Shown piece by piece: positions 1 to 7,267 of a stretch of 8,614 bases of DNA. How positions within the stretch are numbered: the stretch's first letter is position 1; the number at the start of each line of letters is the position of its first letter. Under the pieces are notes generated by a model. That model searched no databases, was not told where the DNA came from, and saw nothing but the letters and a program-made list of their open reading frames with translations. The position numbers were made by a program, and so were the translations under genes. The DNA is from Bacillota bacterium (GTDB lineage Bacteria > Bacillota > Clostridia > Peptostreptococcales > Anaerovoracaceae): assembly GCA_017619985.1 (NCBI GenBank), contig JAFZRG010000144.1, forward strand, positions 1 to 8,614, read 5' to 3'.

Positions 1-707
1 GGATCGCCGGAGCGCATGTAGCAGACCGTCGCCATGATCAGATCCTTATAGCCGTCCGAATGCTGCAGTTCGTCGCAGAACAGAGCGAGTTTGGCCAGCG
101 CCAGCGTCGGGTTCTTGCCCAGTTCGGGCAGCGACGCGTGGGTAGAAACGCCTTTGTATTCGATGCACATGCCTTCGGACGCGCAGTTCATGAGGCCTGC
201 CTTGGTCTGGACCACGCCGTAATCCTCGTCGATGCTGCCGTGCATGCCGTAGATCTCGGCGATGTTGTTGTCCGTGATGAAGTCCGTGCACTGCACGGCG
301 CCGTCGCCGGTCTCTTCCGCGGGCTGGAAGATCATGTAGACGTCACGCTCCGCGCCGAATTCGTCCAGTTCCATGGCCAGCGCGCACATGGTGGCTGCGT
401 GGCCGTCATGACCGCACTTGTGACCCACGCCGGGCTTGCAGCTCTTGTACGGCTCGTCGATCAGGTCTTCGATGGGCAGCGCGTCCACCTCCGTACGGAA
501 GGCGATGCGGGGTCTTTCGGGATGTTCGCTGTGATAGATCGCGTAGACGTAGTAACCCTTGTCCACGATCTCGATGGACGGCGCGTTCTCCTTCAGGAAC
601 TTTATGATGCGCTCGTAAGTGGGTCTCTCCTGGTTGGACAGATCCGGGTTCTGATGCATTTCGTGGCGCAGTTCGATGGCCTTCGCCAGCTTTTCCTTGT
701 TTCTCAT
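1..707 (-). CDS. M20 family metallo-amidohydrolase/peptidase (3' end beyond window)
   Basis: Zinc-dependent hydrolase of the M20 (M20D-like, HipO/IAA-amino-acid hydrolase) group, expected to cleave an N-acyl or peptide bond in the cytoplasm. The first 235 residues are present and the C-terminal part lies off the left edge. Visible motifs are RHEMHQNPDLS (about 14-24), the FRTEVDALP strand (70-78, usually FRADMDALP), HKCGHDGH (96-103, with C98 and H100 as expected metal ligands), FQPAEET (128-133, with the catalytic and ligand Glu pair E131/E132), GMH (H156), and the start of the dimerisation domain KGVSTHAS (H190). The ATG at 705-707 has a good GGAGG site 7 bases upstream. It is the last gene of the leftward operon visible here, 20 bases after the second amidohydrolase. 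The stretch after H156 lacks the proline-rich segment usual in M20D enzymes, so the substrate may differ. Family assignment is firm; substrate is unknown. Confidence 0.9.
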   Translation of the reverse strand, partial: MRNKEKLAKAIELRHEMHQNPDLSNQERPTYERIIKFLKENAPSIEIVDKGYYVYAIYHSEHPERPRIAFRTEVDALPIEDLIDEPYKSCKPGVGHKCGHDGHAATMCALAMELDEFGAERDVYMIFQPAEETGDGAVQCTDFITDNNIAEIYGMHGSIDEDYGVVQTKAGLMNCASEGMCIEYKGVSTHASLPELGKNPTLALAKLALFCDELQHSDGYKDLIMATVCYMRSGD

Positions 708-727
708 TGCTTAGCCTCCGTTCGGTT

Positions 728-2380
728 TTATTTCAGATAGACTTTGTCTCTTAAGACGATCTCGCCGCCCACCATGACAAGTTCGGGCAGGATGTTGATG
801 ATGTCCATCGGGTCACAGGTGAAGATATCGGTGTCGAGGATCTCCAGATCCGCGTAGTAGCCGGGCTTGATGCGGCCCTTGTATTCTTCGGCGAACTCCA
901 TGTAGGCGCTCTCGACGGTGTACGCGTCGATGGCCTGCTCCACGGTGACGCATTCCTGCGCGTTCCAGGAGTAGTCCTGCTTGCCGGTCAGATCCTTGCG
1001 GTTGACGGCGCAGTAGATGTTGGCGAAAGGATTGGAATCCTCCACCGGGGAATCCGTGCCGTACGACGCGTGGATGCCCATGTCGATGACGGTCTTGCAG
1101 GCCAGAGACGTCCTGATGAGCTCCGGCTTGAAGCGGGTCGCCATGGTGTACTGGTCGCCCTGCAGGAACACGGGCTGATACGCGATCAGCGAATCCGTCT
1201 TCTTGATGTATTCCAGCAGTTCCCTGCTCGTGAGTTCGCAGTGGATGAGGCAGTTTCTCAGGACGTTCTTTCCGTCCACGAGGACCTTTTCGTACGCCTG
1301 GTTCGTCAGTTCGACGGCTCTGTCGCCGATGACGTGGGTGACGCACTGCAGGCCGTTGGCCGCCGCCTTCTTCACGAGCGTCCCCATCAGGCCCTGTTCG
1401 AGGGAGTCGATACCGTAATTGCCGGGGTCATCGACGTAGGGTTCCTTCATCAGGGCTGTGCGGGCGCCGATGGAACCGTCCTTGAACATCTTGAGGGGAC
1501 CGAGCGTGAGCCAGCCGTCGTACTTGTCGTAGAAAGCGCGGTTTGCGTATTCCCCTGCCAGGAATTCGTCCAGATCCTTTTCCAGCAGGCAGCAGACCTG
1601 GTGGCGGAAGCGCAGCGACGCCTGCCCCGCGTCATACAGATCCTTATATGCCTGGAAATTCTCGTCGGAGTTCGGGATCATGAAGCCCAGGTCGTTGGAC
1701 TGTACGGACGTCAGACCGTGCTCCGTCGCGTATTTCATGGCGGAGCGCAGTTCCTTCTTCATGCCTTCGGGATCCGCAGAGGGCACGACGTGGCGCACCT
1801 CGTAGACCGCATTCTCGGTCACGTAACCGTTGACCCGGCCGTTCTCATCCCGCTCGATGGTGCCGCCCTCGTAGAAGTCGACCGGCGTCTCGTCCGTGAT
1901 GCCCAGAATCTCGAGCGCCTTCGTGTTCAGCGCGCAGGTGTGGCCGCACACTCTCTCCAGCATGATGGGATACTCCGTGGAGATCTTATCGAGGTCGTCG
2001 CGGTTGGGCAGGCGCACCTTGCCCTCTTCGAACAGATCCTGGTTCCAGCCCTGGCCGTGCATGCCTTGCCGGATCGCGTCGGGATTTTCCGCCGCGAACT
2101 TCCGGCAGATCTCCACCATGTCCTCGACGGACTTGCAGCCGAAGATGGGCGGCTCGTTCAGGACTTCGCCTATCATCAGCAGGTGCATGTGGGAGTCGTT
2201 CAGTCCGGGGATGACGGTCTTGCCGCCGCAGTCGATCTTCTCGGTCTCATAGTCGCAGAGGGCCAGGATCTCGCCGTTGCTGCCCACCGCCTTGATGATG
2301 CCGTTCTCCTGCAGCACCGCCTGCTCGAAATGACCGGCGTCCACGTAGACTTTGCCGTTCAGAAATGCAGTTTTGCTCAT
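728..2380 (-). CDS. YtcJ-like amidohydrolase (amidohydrolase family 3), copy B
   Basis: Metal-dependent hydrolase of the amidohydrolase superfamily, family 3 (YtcJ / N-substituted formamide deformylase type), 550 residues, the usual length for the group. It has no signal peptide, so it should be cytoplasmic. A short N-terminal beta-sandwich precedes the barrel strand with the HxH metal pair (NDSHMH, H64/H66). Further landmarks are GQGWNQD (109-115), CGHTCALNTK (145-154), the K-x3-DGS segment (K297; family-typical position of the possible carboxylated lysine), THVIGDRA (H349), IHCELT (H380) and YGTDSPVED (D443, expected catalytic Asp). The C-terminal strands of the sandwich (GYYADLEILD) are present, so the protein looks complete. 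It starts 6 bases after the stop of a paralogous gene, with an AAAGG/TAGGG-type ribosome site overlapping that gene's end. Known family members act on N-substituted formamides and other C-N bonds; the substrate here cannot be read from sequence. Confidence 0.92.
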   Translation of the reverse strand: MSKTAFLNGKVYVDAGHFEQAVLQENGIIKAVGSNGEILALCDYETEKIDCGGKTVIPGLNDSHMHLLMIGEVLNEPPIFGCKSVEDMVEICRKFAAENPDAIRQGMHGQGWNQDLFEEGKVRLPNRDDLDKISTEYPIMLERVCGHTCALNTKALEILGITDETPVDFYEGGTIERDENGRVNGYVTENAVYEVRHVVPSADPEGMKKELRSAMKYATEHGLTSVQSNDLGFMIPNSDENFQAYKDLYDAGQASLRFRHQVCCLLEKDLDEFLAGEYANRAFYDKYDGWLTLGPLKMFKDGSIGARTALMKEPYVDDPGNYGIDSLEQGLMGTLVKKAAANGLQCVTHVIGDRAVELTNQAYEKVLVDGKNVLRNCLIHCELTSRELLEYIKKTDSLIAYQPVFLQGDQYTMATRFKPELIRTSLACKTVIDMGIHASYGTDSPVEDSNPFANIYCAVNRKDLTGKQDYSWNAQECVTVEQAIDAYTVESAYMEFAEEYKGRIKPGYYADLEILDTDIFTCDPMDIINILPELVMVGGEIVLRDKVYLK

Positions 2381-2386
2381 AATTCC

Positions 2387-4018
2387 CTACCTTTCGTAGA
2401 CTTTTTCGCCGCCCACGAAGGTGCGGGTGACTTTCGCGTTGATGATATCTTTCGGATCGATGGTGTACAGGTCGCGGTCCATCGTGATGAAGTCCGCGAG
2501 CATGCCTGCCTTGATCTTTCCCTTTACGTTCTCATCGCCCGTGTTCCAGGCGGATTCCGCGGTGTACGCGTAGATGGCGTCCTCGACGGACAGCGCCTGT
2601 TCTGGCAGGTACGGACCGTCGCCGTTCTTCGCCAGTCTCGTGACCGCGCAGTACAGGCCCTGCACCGGTTCGAAGCTCTCGACCGGGCAGTCCGTGCCGA
2701 AGCTCATGTGGATGCCCATGTCCTTATACCATTTCCAGACATAAGAGCTTTCGGCCAGCTCCTTGCCCACCCTGTCGTAGATGACGTGCATGTCGTAGTC
2801 GATGAAGATAGGCTGCACCATGACGGAAATGCCCAGATCCTTCATGCGCTGCAGCATGGCTCTGTCGGTCACCTGGGAGTGCACGACGGTGTGGCGCGGA
2901 TGCAGGTGCGGATATTTCTTCTGCGCCGCTTCGATGGCGTTGATGACCATCTCGATCGCGCCGTCGCCGATGGCGTGGACCGCCACGGGCACGTTCTGGC
3001 GCTGGGAGATCTCCACCATCTCGTTCAGGCCTTCCTGCGTCCACAGGCCGAGGCCCTTCGTGGACGGGTCATCCGCGTAGGGCTTTCTCATGAGCGCCGT
3101 TCTGGCGCCGAGGGACCCGTCGGACAGCAGTTTCGTGCACGAGATCTTCATGGTGTCGTTGCCGAACGATCTGTCGTAGCCTTCGGAGAACGCCCACTTC
3201 AGCTTCTCCGCGTTGAAGTACAGCATCTGGGAGGCAAGGCGCAGCTTGAAGGTGCCCTTCTCCGCCCGCTCTCTCATCAGGTGCTGCAGATTGTGATATT
3301 CGCCGCCGGGGGCGTAGTTGCCCTCATCGGATTGCACCGAAGTGAGACCCTTCTCGAACAGGTCGTACTGGTGCTTTTCCATCAGGTCCATCAGCTTTTC
3401 GAGAGACGGCGCGGGCAGCGTCGTCTTCATGTAGTCGAACAGGTTCTCCTTGATGACGCCGTTGAGCTTGCCGTCGGGGCCGACTTCCGCGTATTCTTTG
3501 TATTTCAGGCCCTCGCCCTGGCTCATGTCGAACATCTCGATGCCCTTGGTGTTCAGCACGCCCACGTGGCCGCAGGTGCGCTGGATCATGATGGGCCAGT
3601 CGTCTGTAATGGTGTCGAGGTCTTCCTTCGTCGGGAACCGCTTCTCATCCGTGAAGTAGTCCTGGTTCCAGCCTTCGCCGACGAACCACAGGCCGTCGCC
3701 CTTGTCGAAGGTCTTGTAGGCTTCCTTCATGCGGTCCAGCACTTCCTTCAGAGACGTGCAGCCCACGAGATCCACGTGGATGCGGGTCTTGACGTAGTGC
3801 AGGAAATGCATGTGGGAATCGTTGAAGCCCGGGAGCAGCAGCTGGCCGCCGCAGTCGATCTCCTCGCAGCTTCCGTCGTTATGCGCGGCGATATACTCCT
3901 TCGCGCCTTCTTCGGATCCGACGTAGGCAAAGTACTTGCCGGTGACCACCGCAGCCTGCGCTCTGGGCTGTTCGCAGTCCATGGTGGCGATGTTCGCGTT
4001 TCTGATCAGCAGTGACAT
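2387..4018 (-). CDS. YtcJ-like amidohydrolase (amidohydrolase family 3), copy A
   Basis: Second amidohydrolase family 3 protein, 543 residues, clearly paralogous along its whole length to the gene immediately downstream. The metal and catalytic positions are all retained: NDSHMH (H69/H71), K296 in the K-x3-DGS segment, VHAIGDGA (H348), VHSQVT (H380) and FGTDCPVES (D443). Other shared blocks are GEGWNQD (114-120), CGHVGVLNTK (149-158) and SLGARTALMRKPYADDP. It differs from copy B around the barrel mouth (for instance SQVTDR against CELTSR, and ESFEPVQGL against EDSNPFANI), so substrate ranges probably diverged. The ATG has an AGGAGG site at 4025-4030 with a 6-base spacer, fused to the stop of the upstream kinase gene, suggesting translational coupling. 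Likely a soluble cytoplasmic enzyme cleaving an amide or formamide-like bond; the exact reaction is unknown. Confidence 0.92.
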   Translation of the reverse strand: MSLLIRNANIATMDCEQPRAQAAVVTGKYFAYVGSEEGAKEYIAAHNDGSCEEIDCGGQLLLPGFNDSHMHFLHYVKTRIHVDLVGCTSLKEVLDRMKEAYKTFDKGDGLWFVGEGWNQDYFTDEKRFPTKEDLDTITDDWPIMIQRTCGHVGVLNTKGIEMFDMSQGEGLKYKEYAEVGPDGKLNGVIKENLFDYMKTTLPAPSLEKLMDLMEKHQYDLFEKGLTSVQSDEGNYAPGGEYHNLQHLMRERAEKGTFKLRLASQMLYFNAEKLKWAFSEGYDRSFGNDTMKISCTKLLSDGSLGARTALMRKPYADDPSTKGLGLWTQEGLNEMVEISQRQNVPVAVHAIGDGAIEMVINAIEAAQKKYPHLHPRHTVVHSQVTDRAMLQRMKDLGISVMVQPIFIDYDMHVIYDRVGKELAESSYVWKWYKDMGIHMSFGTDCPVESFEPVQGLYCAVTRLAKNGDGPYLPEQALSVEDAIYAYTAESAWNTGDENVKGKIKAGMLADFITMDRDLYTIDPKDIINAKVTRTFVGGEKVYER

Positions 4019-4024
4019 GACAGT

Positions 4025-4030
4025 CCTCCT
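4025..4030 (-). promoter_or_regulatory. ribosome binding site fused to the kinase stop codon
   Basis: AGGAGG on the minus strand, sharing bases with the kinase stop TAG (4029-4031) to read TAGGAGG, 6 bases from the amidohydrolase A ATG. The same fused arrangement occurs at the dehydrogenase/kinase junction, which favours translational coupling. Confidence 0.8.
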
Positions 4031-5495
4031 ATTCTTCCGTCTCCTGCGCTCTGGACTTCCAGAACGGCATCATACTCTCCTTCAGCAGGCAGTATTCCCT
4101 GTACAGCTGCTGGTATTTCTCGTGATTGGCCATGTTCGGCTCGAATTTGTCGGTGTCGGCGGAGACGTCCTTCTCGACCTTCAGGGCGTCCAGGATCAGG
4201 CGGTAGATGCCCATGAGGCCCAGTTCCTTCTCCTCGAAGCGGTACGTGACCGCGCCCATCGTGTCGCAGAGCATCTGGCAGATAAGCGGGCTCTTGGCTG
4301 CGCCGCCCGCCAGGTACAGTTCCGCGTCGCCCTTGGGCAGGTTCGCGTAGCAGTCCGCCATCGCCATGGCGACGCTCTCGAAGCTGGCGCGCGCCAGGTG
4401 ATATTTCGTGTGGTGCGCGCGGATGCCGTAGAAGCCGCCGGAAGCGGAATTCAGCTTGAACGGCGCTCTCTCGCCGTAGAGATAAGGCGTGGCCAGCACG
4501 CCGTCGGATCCGATGGGGATCTTCGCCAGCTGCTCGTCCGTCTCGGCGAAGCCTTCGCCGTCCAGGATGGTCTTCCTCATCCAGTCCATGGCGGAAGCGC
4601 CGGCCGTGGCAGCCATCAGGCGGATGTACGTATCCTTCTTCGTATGGCACAGGATGGAGCCGTTCGTGGCGATGCAGCCTCTGGCGGTCTCTTCGTCCAT
4701 GACCACGTAGTTCGCCAGCGTCGTGCCGACGATGGAGCCTCTCTGGCCGCCCTTCATCAGGCCGCAGCCCGTGGCGATGGCCAGAACGTCGAGACAGCCC
4801 GCGATCACGGGGATGCCGACGCGCAGGCCGAGTTCTTCCGCGACCGTCGGATAGATCGTGCCGATGATCTCGTCGGACGTGGAGATCGGAGCGAACTTGC
4901 CCTTCATCTCCGGCAGGCCCAGCTTATCGAGCAGTTCCGGCTGATACTGCTTCGTGTAGATGTTCATCAGCGAGGTGGATGCGTCGGAGGCGTCCGTGCC
5001 GATGTGGCCGGTCAGTTTGAAGTTGAACCAGTCCTTGCAGTGGAAGATCCAGGCGATCTTCTCGTAGTTCTCCGGTTCATTTTTCTTCAGCCACGTGAGT
5101 TCGGCGATGTTGGCGCCGGGGAACAGCGCCGTCGCGTTCATGGCGACCACCGTCGGGTTGATGGCGTCGTAGTCCATGACCGTTCTCGTATCGTTCCAGA
5201 GCATGGCGTTGCGCACCGGACGGCCCTTCGCGTCGATGCACCACAGACCGTCACCCTGGGCGGAGATGCCCATGGCGGCAACGTCCTGCCATATGGCTTC
5301 GTTATTGTTTTTCAGCTTCAGGATGACTTTTTTCGCGACCTCCCAGACCGCGTCCATATCCATTTCCGTAGCGCCGGGGAAAGGCATCAGGACCTCGGCG
5401 GGCTCGCTCTGGATATCGGCGAATTTACCGTCCAGAGAGATCAGACCTGCCTTGATGCTGGTGGTTCCGGCATCCATGACGAGAAAATACTGCAT
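4029..5495 (-). CDS. FGGY-family sugar/polyol kinase (L-xylulokinase/erythritol-kinase-like)
   Basis: ATP-dependent kinase of the FGGY family, 488 residues from the chosen start, normal length. The N-terminal actin-like domain opens with the phosphate-1 loop MDAGTTSIKAGL (7-18). Then come ISAQGDGLW (77-85), which resembles the equivalent loop of E. coli L-xylulokinase LyxK as I recall it, WLKKNEPENY (135-144) and GCLD, whose D236 is the expected catalytic base. The C-terminal domain shows YLYGERAPF (338-346), the FGGY signature 2 region (G353-E373) and the adenosine/phosphate loop AGGAAKS (396-402). The start is ATG 5493-5495, because AGGAGG (5501-5506) lies 5 bases upstream; an in-frame GTG at 5499-5501 overlaps that site and is unlikely. 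It sits between a dehydrogenase and two amidohydrolases in the operon. With the upstream aldolase it probably makes the phosphorylated ketose that is then cleaved. Substrate is not determinable; a related xylulose-, ribulose- or tetrulose-type sugar is possible. Confidence 0.92.
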   Translation of the reverse strand: MQYFLVMDAGTTSIKAGLISLDGKFADIQSEPAEVLMPFPGATEMDMDAVWEVAKKVILKLKNNNEAIWQDVAAMGISAQGDGLWCIDAKGRPVRNAMLWNDTRTVMDYDAINPTVVAMNATALFPGANIAELTWLKKNEPENYEKIAWIFHCKDWFNFKLTGHIGTDASDASTSLMNIYTKQYQPELLDKLGLPEMKGKFAPISTSDEIIGTIYPTVAEELGLRVGIPVIAGCLDVLAIATGCGLMKGGQRGSIVGTTLANYVVMDEETARGCIATNGSILCHTKKDTYIRLMAATAGASAMDWMRKTILDGEGFAETDEQLAKIPIGSDGVLATPYLYGERAPFKLNSASGGFYGIRAHHTKYHLARASFESVAMAMADCYANLPKGDAELYLAGGAAKSPLICQMLCDTMGAVTYRFEEKELGLMGIYRLILDALKVEKDVSADTDKFEPNMANHEKYQQLYREYCLLKESMMPFWKSRAQETEE

Positions 5496-5500
5496 GTGCA

Positions 5501-5506
5501 CCTCCT
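5501..5506 (-). promoter_or_regulatory. ribosome binding site deciding the kinase start
   Basis: AGGAGG on the minus strand, overlapping the dehydrogenase stop (TAG 5505-5507, reading TAGGAGG). It is 5 bases from ATG 5493-5495 and overlaps the in-frame GTG 5499-5501, which therefore is not a plausible start. Confidence 0.85.
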
Positions 5507-6530
5507 ATTTTTTATACTCGTATTCGAGTTCTTCTCCGTTGAGATAGTGTTTTACGTCCGTAACGAACTCTCTTGTATGGTTAGAGATGGCGTCCCAGGT
5601 GGCGCCCCCGATGTGCGGGGTCACGAGCACCTTGTCCGGCATCCCGAAAAACGGGTGACTGGCCGCGATGGGTTCCTTCGAAAAGACGTCGATGGCAGCG
5701 CCGGCGATCTCGCCTTGCTGCAGCGCTTCGATGAGCGCGTCCTCGTCCACGACGGAACCTCTCGCGGTGTTGATCAGATAGGCCGTCTTCTTCATGGCCC
5801 GGAAGATGTCCGCGTTGATGATCTTCTCCGTGTCCGGCCTGTCCTTGAGATGGACCGTCAGGATATCGACCTTCGGCGCGATGTTCTCGAGCGTGTCCAG
5901 CTCGATATAGTCGGGCACATCTGCCTGCGTCTTGTGGGGGCTGACCCCGTAGACCTTCATCCCGAAGGCGTGGCAGAGCTTCGCGACCCTGCCGCCGATG
6001 CTGCCGACGCCGACGACACCCACGCTGTGGCCCTTCAGCTGATAACCCTTGTAGTAGGTGTACGGGCTCGTCTCGCCCGTGGACCAGGTGACGTCTCGCG
6101 CGGCGGATTCGGATCCGTGTTCCGCGATGTCTCCCGCGACGAACCTGCCGCCGCAAAGATCCCGGTAGGAGAACGCGATCTTCCGCGTGACCGCCAGGAT
6201 CAGGCCCATCGTGAATTCCGCGGCGCTGTCGGAATTGCGCTCGACGGCGTAACTCACCTTGATGCCCTTGCTGCGGGCATAGGCCGTATCCACGTTGACG
6301 GGCGTCGCGCGGGTGCAGACGATGAGGCCGCAGTCCGGAGCCGCGTCGATCACTTCCTTCGTGACCGGGTCATAGCTCGTGATGATGACGTCTTTATCCG
6401 CGCAGAACTGCTTCATCTGTTCAACGGTCAGGACCGCGTTGCCCCAGTCGTAGGTGATGTCCAGATATTGTTCCAGCTCTTTCGCGATCTCGTGATCCAT
6501 CTCCGCGGAGACGAATGCTTTCGGTTTCAT
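5505..6530 (-). CDS. D-isomer-specific 2-hydroxyacid dehydrogenase
   Basis: NAD(P)-dependent oxidoreductase of the D-2-hydroxyacid dehydrogenase family (SerA/YoaD-like), 341 residues from the preferred start. The cofactor Rossmann motif GVGSIG (174-179) is clear. The catalytic triad is complete: R257 (NTARGS), E286 (DVFSKEP) and H306 (VTPHIGGA). In the substrate domain the common GxG loop is replaced by TRATPVNVD (73-81). The residue normally acidic at the end of the second Rossmann strand is Ser in VSPHK (196-200), which suggests NADP(H) rather than NAD(H). About 30 extra residues lie between the helix ending near 130 and the Rossmann fold, rich in acidic, Ser and Tyr residues. ATG 6528-6530 is preferred because AAGGG (6540-6544) is 9 bases upstream; ATG 6537-6539 directly abuts that site. 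It lies 15 bases after the aldolase stop and 9 bases before the kinase start. Probably interconverts a 2-hydroxy and a 2-keto acid or sugar acid; substrate unknown. Confidence 0.92.
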   Translation of the reverse strand: MKPKAFVSAEMDHEIAKELEQYLDITYDWGNAVLTVEQMKQFCADKDVIITSYDPVTKEVIDAAPDCGLIVCTRATPVNVDTAYARSKGIKVSYAVERNSDSAAEFTMGLILAVTRKIAFSYRDLCGGRFVAGDIAEHGSESAARDVTWSTGETSPYTYYKGYQLKGHSVGVVGVGSIGGRVAKLCHAFGMKVYGVSPHKTQADVPDYIELDTLENIAPKVDILTVHLKDRPDTEKIINADIFRAMKKTAYLINTARGSVVDEDALIEALQQGEIAGAAIDVFSKEPIAASHPFFGMPDKVLVTPHIGGATWDAISNHTREFVTDVKHYLNGEELEYEYKK

Positions 6531-6539
6531 GGGGATCAT

Positions 6540-6544
6540 CCCTT
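6540..6544 (-). promoter_or_regulatory. ribosome binding site deciding the dehydrogenase start
   Basis: AAGGG on the minus strand, directly after the aldolase stop codon (TAG 6546-6548). The spacer to ATG 6528-6530 is 9 bases, while ATG 6537-6539 abuts the site, so the downstream ATG is favoured. Confidence 0.6.
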
Positions 6545-6545
6545 T

Positions 6546-7223
6546 CTAGATCTCTTCGTGTTTCTCGTGTACTTTTCCGTAGCCCTTGAAGCGCTCGACC
6601 ATGCGGTCCATCTCGTCCTGCGGCAGGACGACAGGCTTGACCCCGCTCGCCTCCATGGCCATGCTCGTGCAGACCATCTTGCAGCAGAATTCCAATTCTT
6701 CCGTGATGTTGTAGGCCATATCGAGCGTCTTCGCGCCGGCCAGCAGGCCGTGGTTGGCCAGCAGCACCGCGTTGACCCCTTCCATCGCCTTGAAGGCATT
6801 TCGCGCCAGTTCCACGGTGCCGTACGTGGCGTATTCGGCGCAGTTCACGTGCGTGCCGCCGAACGCGGCCAGGTAGTGGATGGCCGGCAGCGGCCTGCGG
6901 AAGCAGCTGTATGTGGACGCATAGGTCGTATGCGTATGGATGACCGCGTCGATGTCCGTCCTGTATTTGTAGAAGATGCGGTGCATGTCGCATTCGCTGG
7001 AAGGAACGGCATCGCCGTCGACGATCTTCCCGGTCTCCACGTCCATCACGACGATCTGTTCGGGTCTGATGTCCACGTAGGGGATCCCGGACGGCGTGAT
7101 GCACATGAGGCCGCTCTCGCGGTCACAGACGGAGAAGTTGCCTCCCGTACCGGTCGTCAGCCCCTCCCGTATGGCTCTCAGTCCGATCGCAACAAGTTCT
7201 TTTCTCTTTTCTTCCAGCAGCAT
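6546..7223 (-). CDS. class II aldolase/adducin-family protein (L-fuculose-phosphate aldolase-like)
   Basis: Zinc-dependent class II aldolase of the FucA/RhaD/AraD type, 225 residues from the chosen start, close to the roughly 215 of E. coli FucA. Visible motifs are TGTGGNFS (24-31, phosphate-binding loop), ITPSGIPY (42-49), SSECDMH (75-81, with E77 matching the catalytic Glu), IHTHT (H96/H98 zinc ligands) and LANHGLLA (H158, third zinc ligand). Start: ATG 7221-7223 has an AAAGGAG site (7231-7237) 7 bases upstream. An in-frame ATG at 7263-7265 would add 14 residues, but it lies at or upstream of the predicted transcription start and lacks a ribosome site. This is the first gene of the leftward operon. 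Followed by a dehydrogenase and an FGGY kinase, it probably cleaves (or decarboxylates or epimerises, both known in this fold) the phosphorylated sugar produced by the pathway. Aldolase versus epimerase cannot be decided from sequence. Confidence 0.92.
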   Translation of the reverse strand: MLLEEKRKELVAIGLRAIREGLTTGTGGNFSVCDRESGLMCITPSGIPYVDIRPEQIVVMDVETGKIVDGDAVPSSECDMHRIFYKYRTDIDAVIHTHTTYASTYSCFRRPLPAIHYLAAFGGTHVNCAEYATYGTVELARNAFKAMEGVNAVLLANHGLLAGAKTLDMAYNITEELEFCCKMVCTSMAMEASGVKPVVLPQDEMDRMVERFKGYGKVHEKHEEI

Positions 7224-7230
7224 GCCGAAA

Positions 7231-7237
7231 CTCCTTT
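7231..7237 (-). promoter_or_regulatory. ribosome binding site deciding the aldolase start
   Basis: AAAGGAG on the minus strand, 7 bases before ATG 7221-7223. It selects this internal ATG over the in-frame ATG at 7263-7265, which has no such site. Confidence 0.8.
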
Positions 7238-7267
7238 CCGCAAAAAGGGCATAGTAACTCACCATTA

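Noticed and set aside
60..740. A 226-codon plus-strand open frame opposite the M20 gene.
   Set aside because: Lies opposite a gene with intact M20 motifs; composition is typical of an antisense shadow and no ribosome site was seen.
1070..4015. A 981-codon open frame on the plus strand, antisense to both amidohydrolases.
   Set aside because: Same codon-bias explanation. The near-repeats in its translation are the shadow of the two paralogous amidohydrolases on the other strand.
7224..7265. A 14-residue N-terminal extension of the aldolase from ATG 7263-7265, or a short leader peptide.
   Set aside because: The predicted transcription start falls at or after this ATG, it has no ribosome site, and the frame is continuous with the aldolase, so it is not a separate leader peptide.
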